The notes beneath the pieces were generated by a model. It was not told the origin of the DNA. It ran no database searches and worked only from the letters and a program-made list of their open reading frames with translations. Of a stretch of DNA of 64,000 nucleotides, positions 45,344-53,801 are shown in pieces; positions within the stretch are counted from its first letter, which is position 1, and every line of letters begins with the position of its first letter. Made by a program: the position numbers and the translations under genes. This stretch comes from Nodosilinea nodulosa PCC 7104. GTDB lineage: Bacteria; Cyanobacteriota; Cyanobacteriia; Phormidesmidales; Phormidesmidaceae. Location of the stretch: contig NZ_JH976537.1 in the NCBI RefSeq assembly GCF_000309385.1, positions 4,265,984 through 4,329,983 on the forward strand, in the 5' to 3' direction.

Positions 45344-45808
45344 GTGAACCAATTCCCGCAATGTTTTAAGCTTAGTCCCTGGGCGCTGAGTGCAGGCTGG
45401 CGACGGCGTAGCCTGGCCGCTGGCCGATCGCGCCTGATTGCCCTGTCCACCGTTCTGTTGGGGCTTCTGGTCTGGGCCATTTCTCCCGCCTGCGCCCTGG
45501 CCACCACCTGGTACCCGGTCGCCGCCGCCAGCCAGGGTGAGCAGCAGCAGTTTGTCGATCTCGACTCTGTGAAAGCGCTGAGTCCGGGTCGTGTTCGGGT
45601 GGGCAGCTACTACATCGACAGCCGCACCGGGCCGCCCCAGCGCACCGACTATGTCACCGAGTACGACTGCGATCGCCGCCGCTTTCGCGATGTAGAGTTC
45701 AATGGCCCCGTCGGCAGCCGCGGCTGGATGCCCGTTGATCCCGATCCGCTGAATTCGGCAGCAATGGAGTATGTGTGCGCAATCGCAGGGTCTGAGCAGC
45801 AGCAATGA
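45344..45808 (+). CDS. Exported small protein, surface-adhesin-E-like
   Basis: The 154-residue protein has a basic N-terminus, a hydrophobic helix (SRLIALSTVLLGLLVWAISP, about 29-48) and a likely signal-peptidase site after SPACALA. The mature part starts TTWYPVAAASQGEQQQFVDL and has VTEYDCDRRRFRDV and AMEYVCAI with two Cys, which may form a disulfide. This looks like the small cyanobacterial 'surface-adhesin protein E-like' family. The start is GTG 45344. It lies divergent from the monooxygenase. Confidence 0.7.
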   Translation: MNQFPQCFKLSPWALSAGWRRRSLAAGRSRLIALSTVLLGLLVWAISPACALATTWYPVAAASQGEQQQFVDLDSVKALSPGRVRVGSYYIDSRTGPPQRTDYVTEYDCDRRRFRDVEFNGPVGSRGWMPVDPDPLNSAAMEYVCAIAGSEQQQ

Positions 45809-45897
45809 TGAAAAGGAAGGGATAGCTCAGGGTAGGGATGCAGGCCCTGCGCCCTTGAGAGAGCACAATTTTCGAATATTTTCGTAGCCAAAGGCCT

Positions 45898-47130
45898 TTA
45901 GCCGACAGACATAACCTGGACAGGCTCGCCCGCAGCAATGAGCGTCGTGCCCACAGGCACGATCGCCAGGGCGTTGGTGCCCGCCAGATTGATCAAATTG
46001 CCTGAGTTGTGGCCGCCGCTGGCCAGTTCAAACTCGTAGCCGGATGGCGTTGTGCTGAGCCTGCCCCACAGGTAGGTTTCGCGCTGGCCCCCGGCTTTCA
46101 GCGCGTGGCGAGTCGTGGCAGGTAGAAACGTGGGTGCCCATCCGCCATCCAGCCCCGATCGCTTGCGTAGGGCAGGCACCACAAATCGCCAAAACGTCAC
46201 CAGCGCCGATACCGGATTCCCTGGCAGACCAAAGTAGATCGGTTCGACTCCCCGCTGTGCTGGAATGGTCGCTACGGTCAGGGGCTTGCCGGGCTTGACC
46301 GCTACCGAGCGAATATGCAACGTCGCCCCCAGCTCCGCCAAAATCTTGTCTACATAGTCGTAGTCGCCGACCGACACGCCCCCCGACGACACAATTACAT
46401 TCGCCCGGGCCAGGGCCGACTGAATCGCCGCCCGTAACGCCTCGGGCTGGTCGGCCACAATTCCCAGCGGGACTGGAATCGCCCCCGCCTGGCGCACCAG
46501 AGCCGCCAGCGCGTACTGGTTAGAATCGACAATTTGCCCTGGCCGAAGGGCTGTTTCGGGCGTCACCAGCTCATCGCCGGTAGACAGAATCGCCACCCGA
46601 GGCTGCGGAAACACCGGCACCTCGACGCACTGGGCCGAGGCCAGTACCGCCAGCTCTGGCCCGCCAATCCGAAGCCCTGAACCCATCAGGGAATCGCCCG
46701 CCCGGCAAAAGCTGCCCTGGTGGCGCACAAACTGTTTGGGCGTGGGCGCTTCCAGCACCAAAACGCGATTGCCCTCGCGCTGGGTCACCTCTTGAATAAC
46801 GATGGTATCGGCACCGTCGGGCAGCATGGAGCCAGTGAGAATGCGGGCGGCCTGGCCGGGGCCGACGGGTCGGGTGGGCGATCGCCCCGCCGGAATGGTT
46901 TCCGTCAGCGCCAGCGCTACCGGAGCTTCGGCCCTGGCCCCCTGCACATCGGCGTAGCGCACGGCATAGCCATCCATCGCAGAATTGTCCCAATGGGGAA
47001 AGTCGAGCGGGCTGGAGATTGCCTGGGCCAGAATGCGCCCCAGGGCATCGCCTAGGGGGACTTGTTCAGCTTCGGTAGGCGATGAAACGAGGGCAAGAAT
47101 TTTGGCTTCGGCCTCAGCGGCAGGGAGCAT
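45898..47130 (-). CDS. moeA: Molybdopterin molybdenumtransferase
   Basis: MoeA inserts molybdate into adenylated molybdopterin, completing the Mo cofactor used by nitrate reductase. The 410-residue protein shows PHWDNSAMDGYAVRYADV, ILTGSMLPDGADTIVIQE, the central ILSTGDELVTP and SSGGVSVGDYDYV, and GLPGNPVSALVTFWRFV. All are family landmarks, and the C-terminal domain IV is present. No other mo- gene is adjacent. ATG 47130 is the start; the DNA upstream of it is the reverse of a C-rich tract. Confidence 0.95.
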   Translation of the reverse strand: MLPAAEAEAKILALVSSPTEAEQVPLGDALGRILAQAISSPLDFPHWDNSAMDGYAVRYADVQGARAEAPVALALTETIPAGRSPTRPVGPGQAARILTGSMLPDGADTIVIQEVTQREGNRVLVLEAPTPKQFVRHQGSFCRAGDSLMGSGLRIGGPELAVLASAQCVEVPVFPQPRVAILSTGDELVTPETALRPGQIVDSNQYALAALVRQAGAIPVPLGIVADQPEALRAAIQSALARANVIVSSGGVSVGDYDYVDKILAELGATLHIRSVAVKPGKPLTVATIPAQRGVEPIYFGLPGNPVSALVTFWRFVVPALRKRSGLDGGWAPTFLPATTRHALKAGGQRETYLWGRLSTTPSGYEFELASGGHNSGNLINLAGTNALAIVPVGTTLIAAGEPVQVMSVG

Positions 47131-47170
47131 GGGGTGGAGACGGTGGGGGGATGGGGAAGGTGAGGGGATG
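47131..47170 (-). repeat. C-rich tract before moeA (minus strand)
   Basis: Read on the minus strand, units such as CATCCCCTCACCTTCCCC end directly at the moeA ATG at 47130. It matches the tracts at 6045, 25435, 27335 and 43850. Confidence 0.55.
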
Positions 47171-47172
47171 GG

Positions 47173-47391
47173 CTAAAAATCGGGACGGGTGAGCAGACAG
47201 CTCAGACCCAGGGTGACAGACCCGGCCAAAGTAGCTGCGGTTGAGGCATCGGCACCCAAAAACATCAGCACACTGTAGAGCACTACACCGGCGGTGGCTA
47301 CCATGCCCAAAGGTGTAGTGACAACATCCAGAAACTCCAGCAGTCCTTCAAGAAACCGCAAAAACTGAAGCCAGCGGGTCAGAAATGCCAT
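47173..47391 (-). CDS. Small membrane protein
   Basis: This 72-residue protein has a charged, amphipathic start (MAFLTRWLQFLRFLEGLLEF) and two hydrophobic stretches (about 28-45 and 50-66). I do not recognise a family. It lies 42 bp upstream of moeA on the same strand. Its membrane character, ATG start and open frame make it likely to be real, but no function can be given. Confidence 0.5.
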   Translation of the reverse strand: MAFLTRWLQFLRFLEGLLEFLDVVTTPLGMVATAGVVLYSVLMFLGADASTAATLAGSVTLGLSCLLTRPDF

Positions 47392-47525
47392 AGGTTTACC
47401 GTTTAGGTAGCGTTGGCTAAAATGCTTGGGAGTTAGCTTAGGGAACTGTCTCTAGAATAACTGTTGCGCCCTTAACCAAAATTGCCCAACTCGAAATCCG
47501 TCGGCCTTTCCTAAGTAAAAGTTGC

Positions 47526-48344
47526 TCAGTAGAGGGCCTGCATCAGCCGTTTGCGGTAGGTGATGGTGAGTGGGTCGTCGCTGCCCAATAGCTTGAATAC
47601 CGCCAGCATGGCCTTACGGGCGCCGTCGTTGCGGTAGGCGCGATCGCGCTCCACCACCCCCAAAAATCCCTCCAGGGCGGTAGCAAAGTCTCCCTTTAGG
47701 GCATCCTGGCCCGCCGCCCCAAAGGCTTCGTCTAGCGGTGTATCGCCCAGATCCGTCAGGGACTGGCGCAGGGCAAGGAGCCCTTTTAGCCCGTCGGCCA
47801 TGTCGGCGGCGGCGCGATCGCTGGGGTCAATCAGCTCCAAATACTGGTTCGCCAGGGCATCGTTTCCCTGAATGACGTAGACCTGAGCCGCCTTCAGCAA
47901 AATCTGGCTGTTGTTGGGGTAGCGGGTCAGCAGGGTGGTCAACGCCGATAAAATCTCCGCCGGATTGCCCCCAGCCAGGGCTGCGTCAAACGCCGCTAGA
48001 TCTTGCTCTAGGGTCGATTTCAGGCCCAGTTTGGCCAGCAGCTCGCGCAGCTGGGGCTCGGGCAGCACCCCCACAAACCCCTCTTCCACCTGCCCCTGGG
48101 TGACAATGCGCACATCAGGCACCCCTTCCACCCCAAAGGCCTTGGCCAACTCGGGGTTGGCATCAATATCCACCTTGGCCAGAGTAAAGTCATACTCCTG
48201 GGCTAGCTTTTCAAGCATGGGCTTGAGCAGCTGGCAGGGTCCACACCAGGTAGCAAAAAAATCGACCAGCACCGGCTGCTCAAACGAGGGTTGCAGCACC
48301 TGCTGCTCAAACTCAGCCTGATTCACAACAATAGATTGTCCCAT
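47526..48344 (-). CDS. Thioredoxin-domain protein with TPR tail (CnoX/YbbN-like)
   Basis: The 272-residue protein has an N-terminal thioredoxin domain with WCGPC (C34, C37) and a helical TPR-like C-terminal domain (about 115-272), as in E. coli CnoX (YbbN), a chaperone that works with GroEL under oxidative stress. Unlike E. coli CnoX, both active-site cysteines are present, so oxidoreductase activity is possible. ATG 48344 (MGQSIVVNQAEFEQQVLQPS) is preferred to 48368. It follows the RMD1-family gene by 7 bp. Confidence 0.9.
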   Translation of the reverse strand: MGQSIVVNQAEFEQQVLQPSFEQPVLVDFFATWCGPCQLLKPMLEKLAQEYDFTLAKVDIDANPELAKAFGVEGVPDVRIVTQGQVEEGFVGVLPEPQLRELLAKLGLKSTLEQDLAAFDAALAGGNPAEILSALTTLLTRYPNNSQILLKAAQVYVIQGNDALANQYLELIDPSDRAAADMADGLKGLLALRQSLTDLGDTPLDEAFGAAGQDALKGDFATALEGFLGVVERDRAYRNDGARKAMLAVFKLLGSDDPLTITYRKRLMQALY

Positions 48345-48351
48345 CGATACC

Positions 48352-49182
48352 TCAGCGGGGGCGAACAAACAGGTCGTACAGCGACAGCAGCACTTCTACC
48401 ACAATCAGCAGTACCACATACCACTCTAGACGCAGGCCGGTTTGCTGCCGCTGGAGGTCGAGCACCGTTTCAGCGGTACGGCTGACCAGATCGAGCTTGC
48501 GCTCTAGGGCCGAGTGGCGATCGCGAATCTCGTACTCGTCCTCCAGACGGTGATACAGCAGGTCCAGCTCGGGGTATTCCCACAAAAGCTCGGGTTTATC
48601 GACAATTTCGACCCGGCCCACAATCTTGTGCTGAATGGTCAGGGTCTGCCCAATCTGCTTCAGCAGCTGGTCGCCCTGCACCCGCACCCTGCGCCGCTGT
48701 AGCTCAGCGGCGTAGGGCTCAATGCGGTCAAAGACGGCGGCGGCCCCAATTTCGTAGTGGGCCAGCACCACGCTTTTCGCCATTACATCGGCCACCAGCT
48801 GGAGCCGCAGCGCATCTAGCGACGAGAGAAAGATCAGGCCATCCTGCACTTTGCCGCTGCTGTTGGCGCTCAGGCGGATGGTGGCGGCCTCGGTTTCGGG
48901 CCGATCAAAGGGGGCATTGATGTGGGGCGTGACTGTGGCAATAAACCCCTGTTCTGCCGCCTCCGAGAGGCCAAACAAGACCACCGCCCCATAGCTAAAC
49001 AGCACCCCCTGGCCCCGGTCGCCGATGGCTATCATCAGCAGAGTGGGTAGCGGGGCCGAGATCTCCATAGCCTGGGCGATCGCCCTGAGATCGATACTCT
49101 GGCCCAAAAAGTAGGCCCGCACAGCAATATCGCTATCGGCAGCTGGGGCTTCCAGAGCCGTTACTGGGTTTACGGTAGTCAT
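48352..49182 (-). CDS. RMD1/DUF155 family membrane protein
   Basis: The 276-residue protein matches the RMD1/YagE family (PF02582), known from mitochondria (Rmd1, Sif2/Sif3) and bacteria. Residues 20-180 form the cytosolic domain (VLFSYGAVVLFGLSEAAEQG), the core WEYPELDLLYHRLEDEYEI follows, and a C-terminal helix (WYVVLLIVVEVLLSLYDLFV) anchors it in the membrane. The molecular function is unknown. It is transcribed with the CnoX-like gene just downstream. Confidence 0.88.
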   Translation of the reverse strand: MTTVNPVTALEAPAADSDIAVRAYFLGQSIDLRAIAQAMEISAPLPTLLMIAIGDRGQGVLFSYGAVVLFGLSEAAEQGFIATVTPHINAPFDRPETEAATIRLSANSSGKVQDGLIFLSSLDALRLQLVADVMAKSVVLAHYEIGAAAVFDRIEPYAAELQRRRVRVQGDQLLKQIGQTLTIQHKIVGRVEIVDKPELLWEYPELDLLYHRLEDEYEIRDRHSALERKLDLVSRTAETVLDLQRQQTGLRLEWYVVLLIVVEVLLSLYDLFVRPR

Positions 49183-49466
49183 GGGTTTTCAAAAGATAAA
49201 GAAAAAGCCACCACCAGAGTTGCCCCAGACCTTAACTTTCAATCGTTTCATCTGTGTTTAGAACTGTTGCAGAACACCGCAGCGGTGGCAACGTTCCGTA
49301 CATCCCATCGTAGGGTATGTTAGAAAACTGGCATGATCTTATAAGGTAGCTATGCGGCAGTGTTCCAGCGCTCCAGGTTGGCCCCCCTGCCCCCGTGGCC
49401 TCGTGCTAAGTTTTATCCCCAGCCTTGATCAGGACGGGCGAGCCATTGTGGAGTAGGGCCGCAGAC

Positions 49467-50042
49467 ATGAAGCGCGTGGTATTCATTCTTGGGGTTTTAG
49501 AAGACGATGACGTCGATTGGCTAATTGAGGCCGGGCAGCGGCAAGAACTCCAGCCTGGGCAAGTGCTGATTCACGAGGGTGAACCCTGTGAACACATTTA
49601 TTTGATTTTAGATGGTGCCTTGGAGGTTTCGGTGGCGGCCCTCAGCTCCCAGCCCATTGCCCAGCTGGCAACCGGCGAGGTGGTGGGCGAAATGTCGTTT
49701 GTCGATGGGCAACCGCCGTCTGCGACAGTAGTTGCCCTAGAGTCCAGCATTGTGTTGGCCATTTCCTGCCATCAGCTGCGCCACAAGCTCCAGCAGGATA
49801 TCTGGTTCGCCTCTCGCTTTTATCGGGCGCTGGCCATTCTGCTCTCCAGCCGACTGCGCAGCACCGTTAAGCATTTACAGGGAGAACACTGGCGACCGGT
49901 GGCCACCCTCAACGATGCTGGGCTAGACGAAATGAACGACATGCTCTCCATGGGCGGCATTCGCTTTGACTGGATGCTCAAGCGCCTGCGAGACGTCAAC
50001 TCCAACCCGTGGGAAGAATTGGAGGTGGACTCCAACGACTAA
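49467..50042 (+). CDS. Cyclic-nucleotide-binding-domain protein
   Basis: This 191-residue protein has a CRP-type cNMP-binding domain at about 10-130: LQPGQVLIHEGEPCEHIYLI and TGEVVGEMSFVDGQPPSATV. The phosphate-cassette pattern is only partly kept, so ligand binding is uncertain. No DNA-binding helix-turn-helix follows; the C-terminus (about 150-191) is acidic and without a known domain. It may sense cAMP and act through a partner. ATG 49467 (MKRVVFILGVLEDDDVDWLI) is the start. Confidence 0.85.
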   Translation: MKRVVFILGVLEDDDVDWLIEAGQRQELQPGQVLIHEGEPCEHIYLILDGALEVSVAALSSQPIAQLATGEVVGEMSFVDGQPPSATVVALESSIVLAISCHQLRHKLQQDIWFASRFYRALAILLSSRLRSTVKHLQGEHWRPVATLNDAGLDEMNDMLSMGGIRFDWMLKRLRDVNSNPWEELEVDSND

Positions 50043-50375
50043 GAATAAATACCCGCGAACCAATCGGCCACCCATTGAGGATTCTGCTACCATTCAGGCA
50101 ATGGCAACGAGGGGTAGACTAAAGGGCAACCATTAGTTTGAGCTTGGGGCTCTGTCTTTGCGGTGGCAATAGGCCCGTAAAAGCGCAAGTTGAGGTTACA
50201 GGGCACAACGGTCATCACGGGGCATAATGGTCACGGGCCAGCCGGAATAATATCATTGCGGCAGAAGAAGATTCGCCAAATGCAGCTAGGGTGATACGCG
50301 GTATACTGTGCTGCCAACTGGGTTTGTTTCCCCTGCCAAGTCGAGTCTGGGTTTCGTTTTTGCTAATGTCAGAGC
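50043..50375. other. Intergenic region before the FHA gene
   Basis: This 333-bp gap holds an imperfect direct repeat near 50190-50225 (GGGCACAACGGTCATCAC and GGGCATAATGGTCACGG) and a possible -10 box TATACT at 50302-50307, 74 bp before the FHA start. No tRNA or small-RNA signature is evident. Confidence 0.4.
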
Positions 50376-50831
50376 ATGCCACTCCATACCAAACTTAGTA
50401 ACATCCTGATTGTCGAAGACAGCAAAGGCCGTCGAGAAATCGTCCTGGATGGATCCGTTTATTCCATTGGCCGCGATCCAAAGTGCGATATTCGGCTGTC
50501 GTCACAGTTCGTGTCGCGGCACCATGCCACCCTGGTGCAGCTGCCTAAGGACGACGATACCTTTTACTACCGCATTGTGGACGGCAACCTGAAGGGCAAA
50601 CCCAGCGCCAACGGCATGCTGATTAACGGGCGCAAGCTCCAGGCCCACGACCTTAAAAACGAAGACGAAATCGTCTTCGGTCCCCAGGCTCGGGCTATCT
50701 ACTATCAACTCAAGCGGGATAGCCAATCTACCCTGCCCCCCGATGAGTTCGATATCACCCTCATTAGCCCAAACATGGTAGAAGAGGGCGAAGAGGACTC
50801 AGAAGATCTAGACGACGATACCGATCTCTAG
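50376..50831 (+). CDS. FHA-domain protein
   Basis: The 151-residue protein is essentially one forkhead-associated domain, which binds phosphothreonine peptides. The core is YSIGRDPKCDIRLSSQFVSR followed by HHATL, with the phosphate-binding Arg, Ser and His; NGMLINGRKLQ is the second conserved loop. The C-terminal 25 residues are very acidic (EEGEEDSEDLDDDTDL). It likely links Ser/Thr kinase signals to a partner. The ATG at 50376 is the start. Confidence 0.92.
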   Translation: MPLHTKLSNILIVEDSKGRREIVLDGSVYSIGRDPKCDIRLSSQFVSRHHATLVQLPKDDDTFYYRIVDGNLKGKPSANGMLINGRKLQAHDLKNEDEIVFGPQARAIYYQLKRDSQSTLPPDEFDITLISPNMVEEGEEDSEDLDDDTDL

Positions 50832-50914
50832 GCTTTGCCCAAGGTAATCTGCCATCTGCGAACCGTCGGAGCCAAGAGAGCGCCCAAAGGCTTCCAGGAG
50901 AATGGTTTAAGACG

Positions 50915-51232
50915 TTAAACTAGCGACACAAGGGCCTCGTTGACGGCGCTGAAAACTTGTTCGCAGTGGTTGTTGCGTTTCAGCGGCAGCTCTTCGTTTT
51001 TAACGACGAGATCCACGCAGCCAGAACCGGCGGCTACGGTTGGGGGGTTGATTAAAACTTCAATCGTGGTGAGCTGAGATAGCGACACCTGTCCGGGCTG
51101 TTCTTTAGCAACTAAGTAGTCGCCGTTTTCGTAGACCATATTGAGCCCAAAGGCTTGTAGTGAGCTAACAATAGAGTCTCGTAGCCGAGAGGTGGCCTCG
51201 GGAACGGGAAGTGAGTTGGTATAACGAGCCAT
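50915..51232 (-). CDS. Conserved cyanobacterial small protein
   Basis: The 105-residue protein (MARYTNSLPVPEATSRLRDS onward) has a predicted beta-rich middle (GDYLVAKEQPGQVSLSQLTT, IEVLINPP) and LPLKRNNHCEQVFSAVNEAL at the end. I recall similar sequences in several cyanobacteria, but no function. It is convergent with the FHA gene and divergent from tmk. Confidence 0.65.
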   Translation of the reverse strand: MARYTNSLPVPEATSRLRDSIVSSLQAFGLNMVYENGDYLVAKEQPGQVSLSQLTTIEVLINPPTVAAGSGCVDLVVKNEELPLKRNNHCEQVFSAVNEALVSLV

Positions 51233-51453
51233 AGGCGTCCTTTGCTGAGACCATAACAGCTACTGCTCAGTGCCAGGTCGGTGGTGACTCCAGTTTAGTT
51301 CCCCAACAGACCTATCAACCCACGGTAAGGCGACCCTGGGTTTGTATCTTAATGTATAGCATAGTTTTTGTGGGCGTCGGGCTTGCCGCCTGGGGGGTGA
51401 GGGGACTGGGCTTGCCTGTAAGCTTGAGGGGGCAACCACTGGAGTGATGAGCG

Positions 51454-52137
51454 ATGCCGGGGAAGCTGCTGGTCTTTGAGGGGGTGGAGGGCTGTGGAAA
51501 ATCCACTCAGCTGACGCTGTTGCAGGGGATGCTGCTGCAAAATAGTAGTCTTCAACAGCTTCAGCGGCGGGGCCTGATTCCCCACGTTCTGGCCACGCGC
51601 GAGCCGGGGGGGACCGAGCTAGGCTTGGGCCTGCGCGAGCTGTTGCTGGGCTATCGGGGGGAGGCCGCCATGGCCAGCCGGGCCGAGCTGCTGCTCTATG
51701 CCGCCGATCGCGCCCAGCACGTGGAAGCGTTGATTAAACCCGCCTTGGCTGAGGGCTGCTGGGTACTGTGCGATCGCTTTATCGACTCCACCGTGGCCTA
51801 TCAGGGTTATGGTCGCGGCCTCGACCTGGGGCTGATCGACCAGCTAAATCAGGTGGCAACCGGCGGACTGGTGCCTGACCTCACCCTCTGGCTGAAGCTG
51901 GATGCCTCCGTAGGTCTGGCCCGCACCCACCAGCGGGGCGCTGCCGATCGCATGGAGCAGGCCGATTTGGCCTTTCACCAGCGGGTGCAGGGGGGCTTTG
52001 AGGCGCTGGCCCGGCAGCACCCCCAGCGAATTGTGGCCATCGACGCTGCCCAGTCTGTGGCGGCGGTGGCCGCCGAAATCTATGCCGTTGTAGACAGGTA
52101 TTTGCAGCAGTGGTACGCTCCCAGTTTGACGGCCTAG
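51454..52137 (+). CDS. tmk: Thymidylate kinase
   Basis: Tmk phosphorylates dTMP to dTDP. The 227-residue protein has the P-loop FEGVEGCGKSTQL at 8-20, the catalytic TREPGGTELG, the DR(Y/F) motif CDRFIDSTVAYQGYGRGLD, and the LID region after LKLDASVGLARTHQR. The ATG at 51454 gives MPGKLLVFEGVEG. Its last 28 bp overlap holB, a common pairing for replication genes. Confidence 0.95.
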   Translation: MPGKLLVFEGVEGCGKSTQLTLLQGMLLQNSSLQQLQRRGLIPHVLATREPGGTELGLGLRELLLGYRGEAAMASRAELLLYAADRAQHVEALIKPALAEGCWVLCDRFIDSTVAYQGYGRGLDLGLIDQLNQVATGGLVPDLTLWLKLDASVGLARTHQRGAADRMEQADLAFHQRVQGGFEALARQHPQRIVAIDAAQSVAAVAAEIYAVVDRYLQQWYAPSLTA

Positions 52138-53066
52138 TGGGCCAGGACACCGCTGTGGCTCTGCTCTGCCGGGCGATCGCGCAGCGGCGGCTGGCTCCCG
52201 CCTATCTGTTTGCCGGCCCCCACGGGGTGGGGCGGCGACGGGCGGCGGCCCATTTTGCCGAAATTTTGTTTGCCCCCGAATCTGGGGAGCCGCCTGCGGC
52301 CCTGGGGCGGCGCATTGCCCAGCGCAACCACCCCGATCTGCTGTGGGTGGAGCCGACCTACCTGCACCAGGGCAAGCTCATCGGGGCCTCGGTGGCCGCC
52401 GAGGTCGGGGTTAGCCGCAAAAGCCCGCCCCAAACTCGCCTGGAGCAGGTGCGGCAGATTGCCCAGTTTTTGGGTCGTCCGCCCCTGGAAGCGCCCCGCG
52501 CCGTGGTGGTGATCGAAGCGGCGGAAACAATGGCTGAGGGAGCGGCCAACGGCCTGCTAAAAACCCTGGAAGAACCGGGACAGGCGACGATTATTTTGCT
52601 GGCCCCCGACCCGCAGTCGCTGCTGCCGACGCTGGTGTCTCGCTGCCAGACGATTCCCTTTCAGCGGCTCAACGCAGCGGATATGGCGACGGTGCTTCAG
52701 CGAGTGGGACACCCTGAGGTGCTAGAACAACCGCAGATTTTGGCGATGGCTCAGGGTAGCCCTGGGGGTGCGATCGCTGCCTACCAGCAGCTTCAAACCA
52801 TCCCCGCCGACCTGCTCACCGCCCTGCACCAGCCCCCCGGCAGCCTGCGCCAAGCCCTAGAACAGGCCCGCCAGGTGGCTAAAACCCTCGACACCGAATC
52901 GCAGCTCTGGCTGCTCGACTACCTGCTGAACTGGTACTGGCAGAGCTACCCCGCCGAGAGCCCTCGATGGTTGCCCAAGCTCGAAGCCGCCAAGAGCTAC
53001 TTGCGCCGCTTCGTCCAGCCCCGCCTGGTGTGGGAGGTAATGCTGATGGAATTAGTCCAACCGTGA
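52110..53066 (+). CDS. holB: DNA polymerase III subunit delta prime
   Basis: HolB is part of the clamp-loader complex of the replisome. The 318-residue protein has the AAA+ fold with LVGQDTAVALLCRAIAQ at the start and the P-loop-like AGPHGVGRRRAAAHF, in which the usual GKT is replaced by GRR, as expected for a non-ATP-binding delta prime. VVIEAAETMAEGAANGLLKT and LEEPGQATIILLAPDPQSLL are the B and sensor regions, and LVSRCQTIPFQRL follows. The start is GTG 52110, overlapping tmk by 28 bp. Confidence 0.93.
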   Translation: MVRSQFDGLVGQDTAVALLCRAIAQRRLAPAYLFAGPHGVGRRRAAAHFAEILFAPESGEPPAALGRRIAQRNHPDLLWVEPTYLHQGKLIGASVAAEVGVSRKSPPQTRLEQVRQIAQFLGRPPLEAPRAVVVIEAAETMAEGAANGLLKTLEEPGQATIILLAPDPQSLLPTLVSRCQTIPFQRLNAADMATVLQRVGHPEVLEQPQILAMAQGSPGGAIAAYQQLQTIPADLLTALHQPPGSLRQALEQARQVAKTLDTESQLWLLDYLLNWYWQSYPAESPRWLPKLEAAKSYLRRFVQPRLVWEVMLMELVQP

Positions 53067-53199
53067 GCAAGCTAAAGGGGCTGCTCTCCTGCCTGCAAAT
53101 ATTACAATTAGCAGAGATACGCCATGATCTTCTCAATATAATCTTCTCAATGGGCGGATTGTGCTCAGCTAACCACCTTCGGAGTCAAGAAGAACCCCC

Positions 53200-53439
53200 A
53201 TGGAACAGATTGCTAAGCTCCACATTGAAAAACTGCCTGAAGGAGTTTACTTGGCTACCTCTGATGATATTCCAGGCTTAGTCGTTCAGGGGTGTACCGT
53301 TGCCGAAACGATCGAGATTGCTCGCGACGTGGCCCAAAAGCTCCTAGCGGCTCAATCAGAGCGTCAAGCCCGCCAAACAATGGTGAGCCTTACTAACATT
53401 GAAGATACCTTTGATTACCCTCTGGTTTTGGGTATCTGA
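53200..53439 (+). CDS. HicB-type antitoxin
   Basis: The 79-residue protein is a HicB/UPF0150-like antitoxin: IEKLPEGVYLATSDDIPGLV followed by VQGCTVAETIEIARDVAQKL is the family pattern of a partial RNase H-like fold. It neutralises the HicA toxin. It lacks the C-terminal DNA-binding extension seen in longer HicB proteins. The stop overlaps the next start (TGATG). Confidence 0.85.
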   Translation: MEQIAKLHIEKLPEGVYLATSDDIPGLVVQGCTVAETIEIARDVAQKLLAAQSERQARQTMVSLTNIEDTFDYPLVLGI

Positions 53440-53666
53440 TGGGCCGTCTATCTGGGTTTAAATATCGCCAAGTTGTTAAATGTCTCAAACAACTGGGCTT
53501 TGAACTCGATCGCCAAGCTGCGGGTAGCCATGAAATTTGGTACAACCCCACAACTAATCGTTACACCACTATTCCTAATCATCCAGGTGATGTGCCTGAA
53601 GGTACGCTCAGAGCAATTTTGAAGCAAGCAGGCATTGCTCCAGAGGACTTTTTGAGACTGAAGTAA
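53439..53666 (+). CDS. HicA-type toxin
   Basis: The 75-residue protein is a HicA mRNA-interferase with a dsRBD-like fold. The catalytic His31 is in AAGSHEIWYN, and the family box VVKCLKQLGFELDRQ is kept. The C-terminus PEGTLRAILKQAGIAPEDFL is standard. The ATG at 53439 overlaps the antitoxin stop by one base. Order antitoxin-then-toxin is one of the two known orders. Confidence 0.87.
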   Translation: MGRLSGFKYRQVVKCLKQLGFELDRQAAGSHEIWYNPTTNRYTTIPNHPGDVPEGTLRAILKQAGIAPEDFLRLK

Positions 53667-53744
53667 GGAGATCGGCTGGATTGAACGTAGGATGGGGCTA
53701 CACTGCGCTAAGCCATCCTGGCCAAAGGTTTTGAGCTTTGCAAA

Positions 53745-53780
53745 GGGAGAGCGAAATCCTCCAAGCAATGGCGCTCTCCC
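53745..53780 (+). terminator. Hairpin after hicA
   Basis: GGGAGAGCG (53745-53753) pairs with CGCTCTCCC (53772-53780) over an 18-nt loop. It lies between the convergent hicA and the protein at 53802, so it may end both transcripts. No T-run follows on the plus strand. Confidence 0.45.
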
Positions 53781-53801
53781 ACGTAACCTGAGTGGTTCAG
53801 A

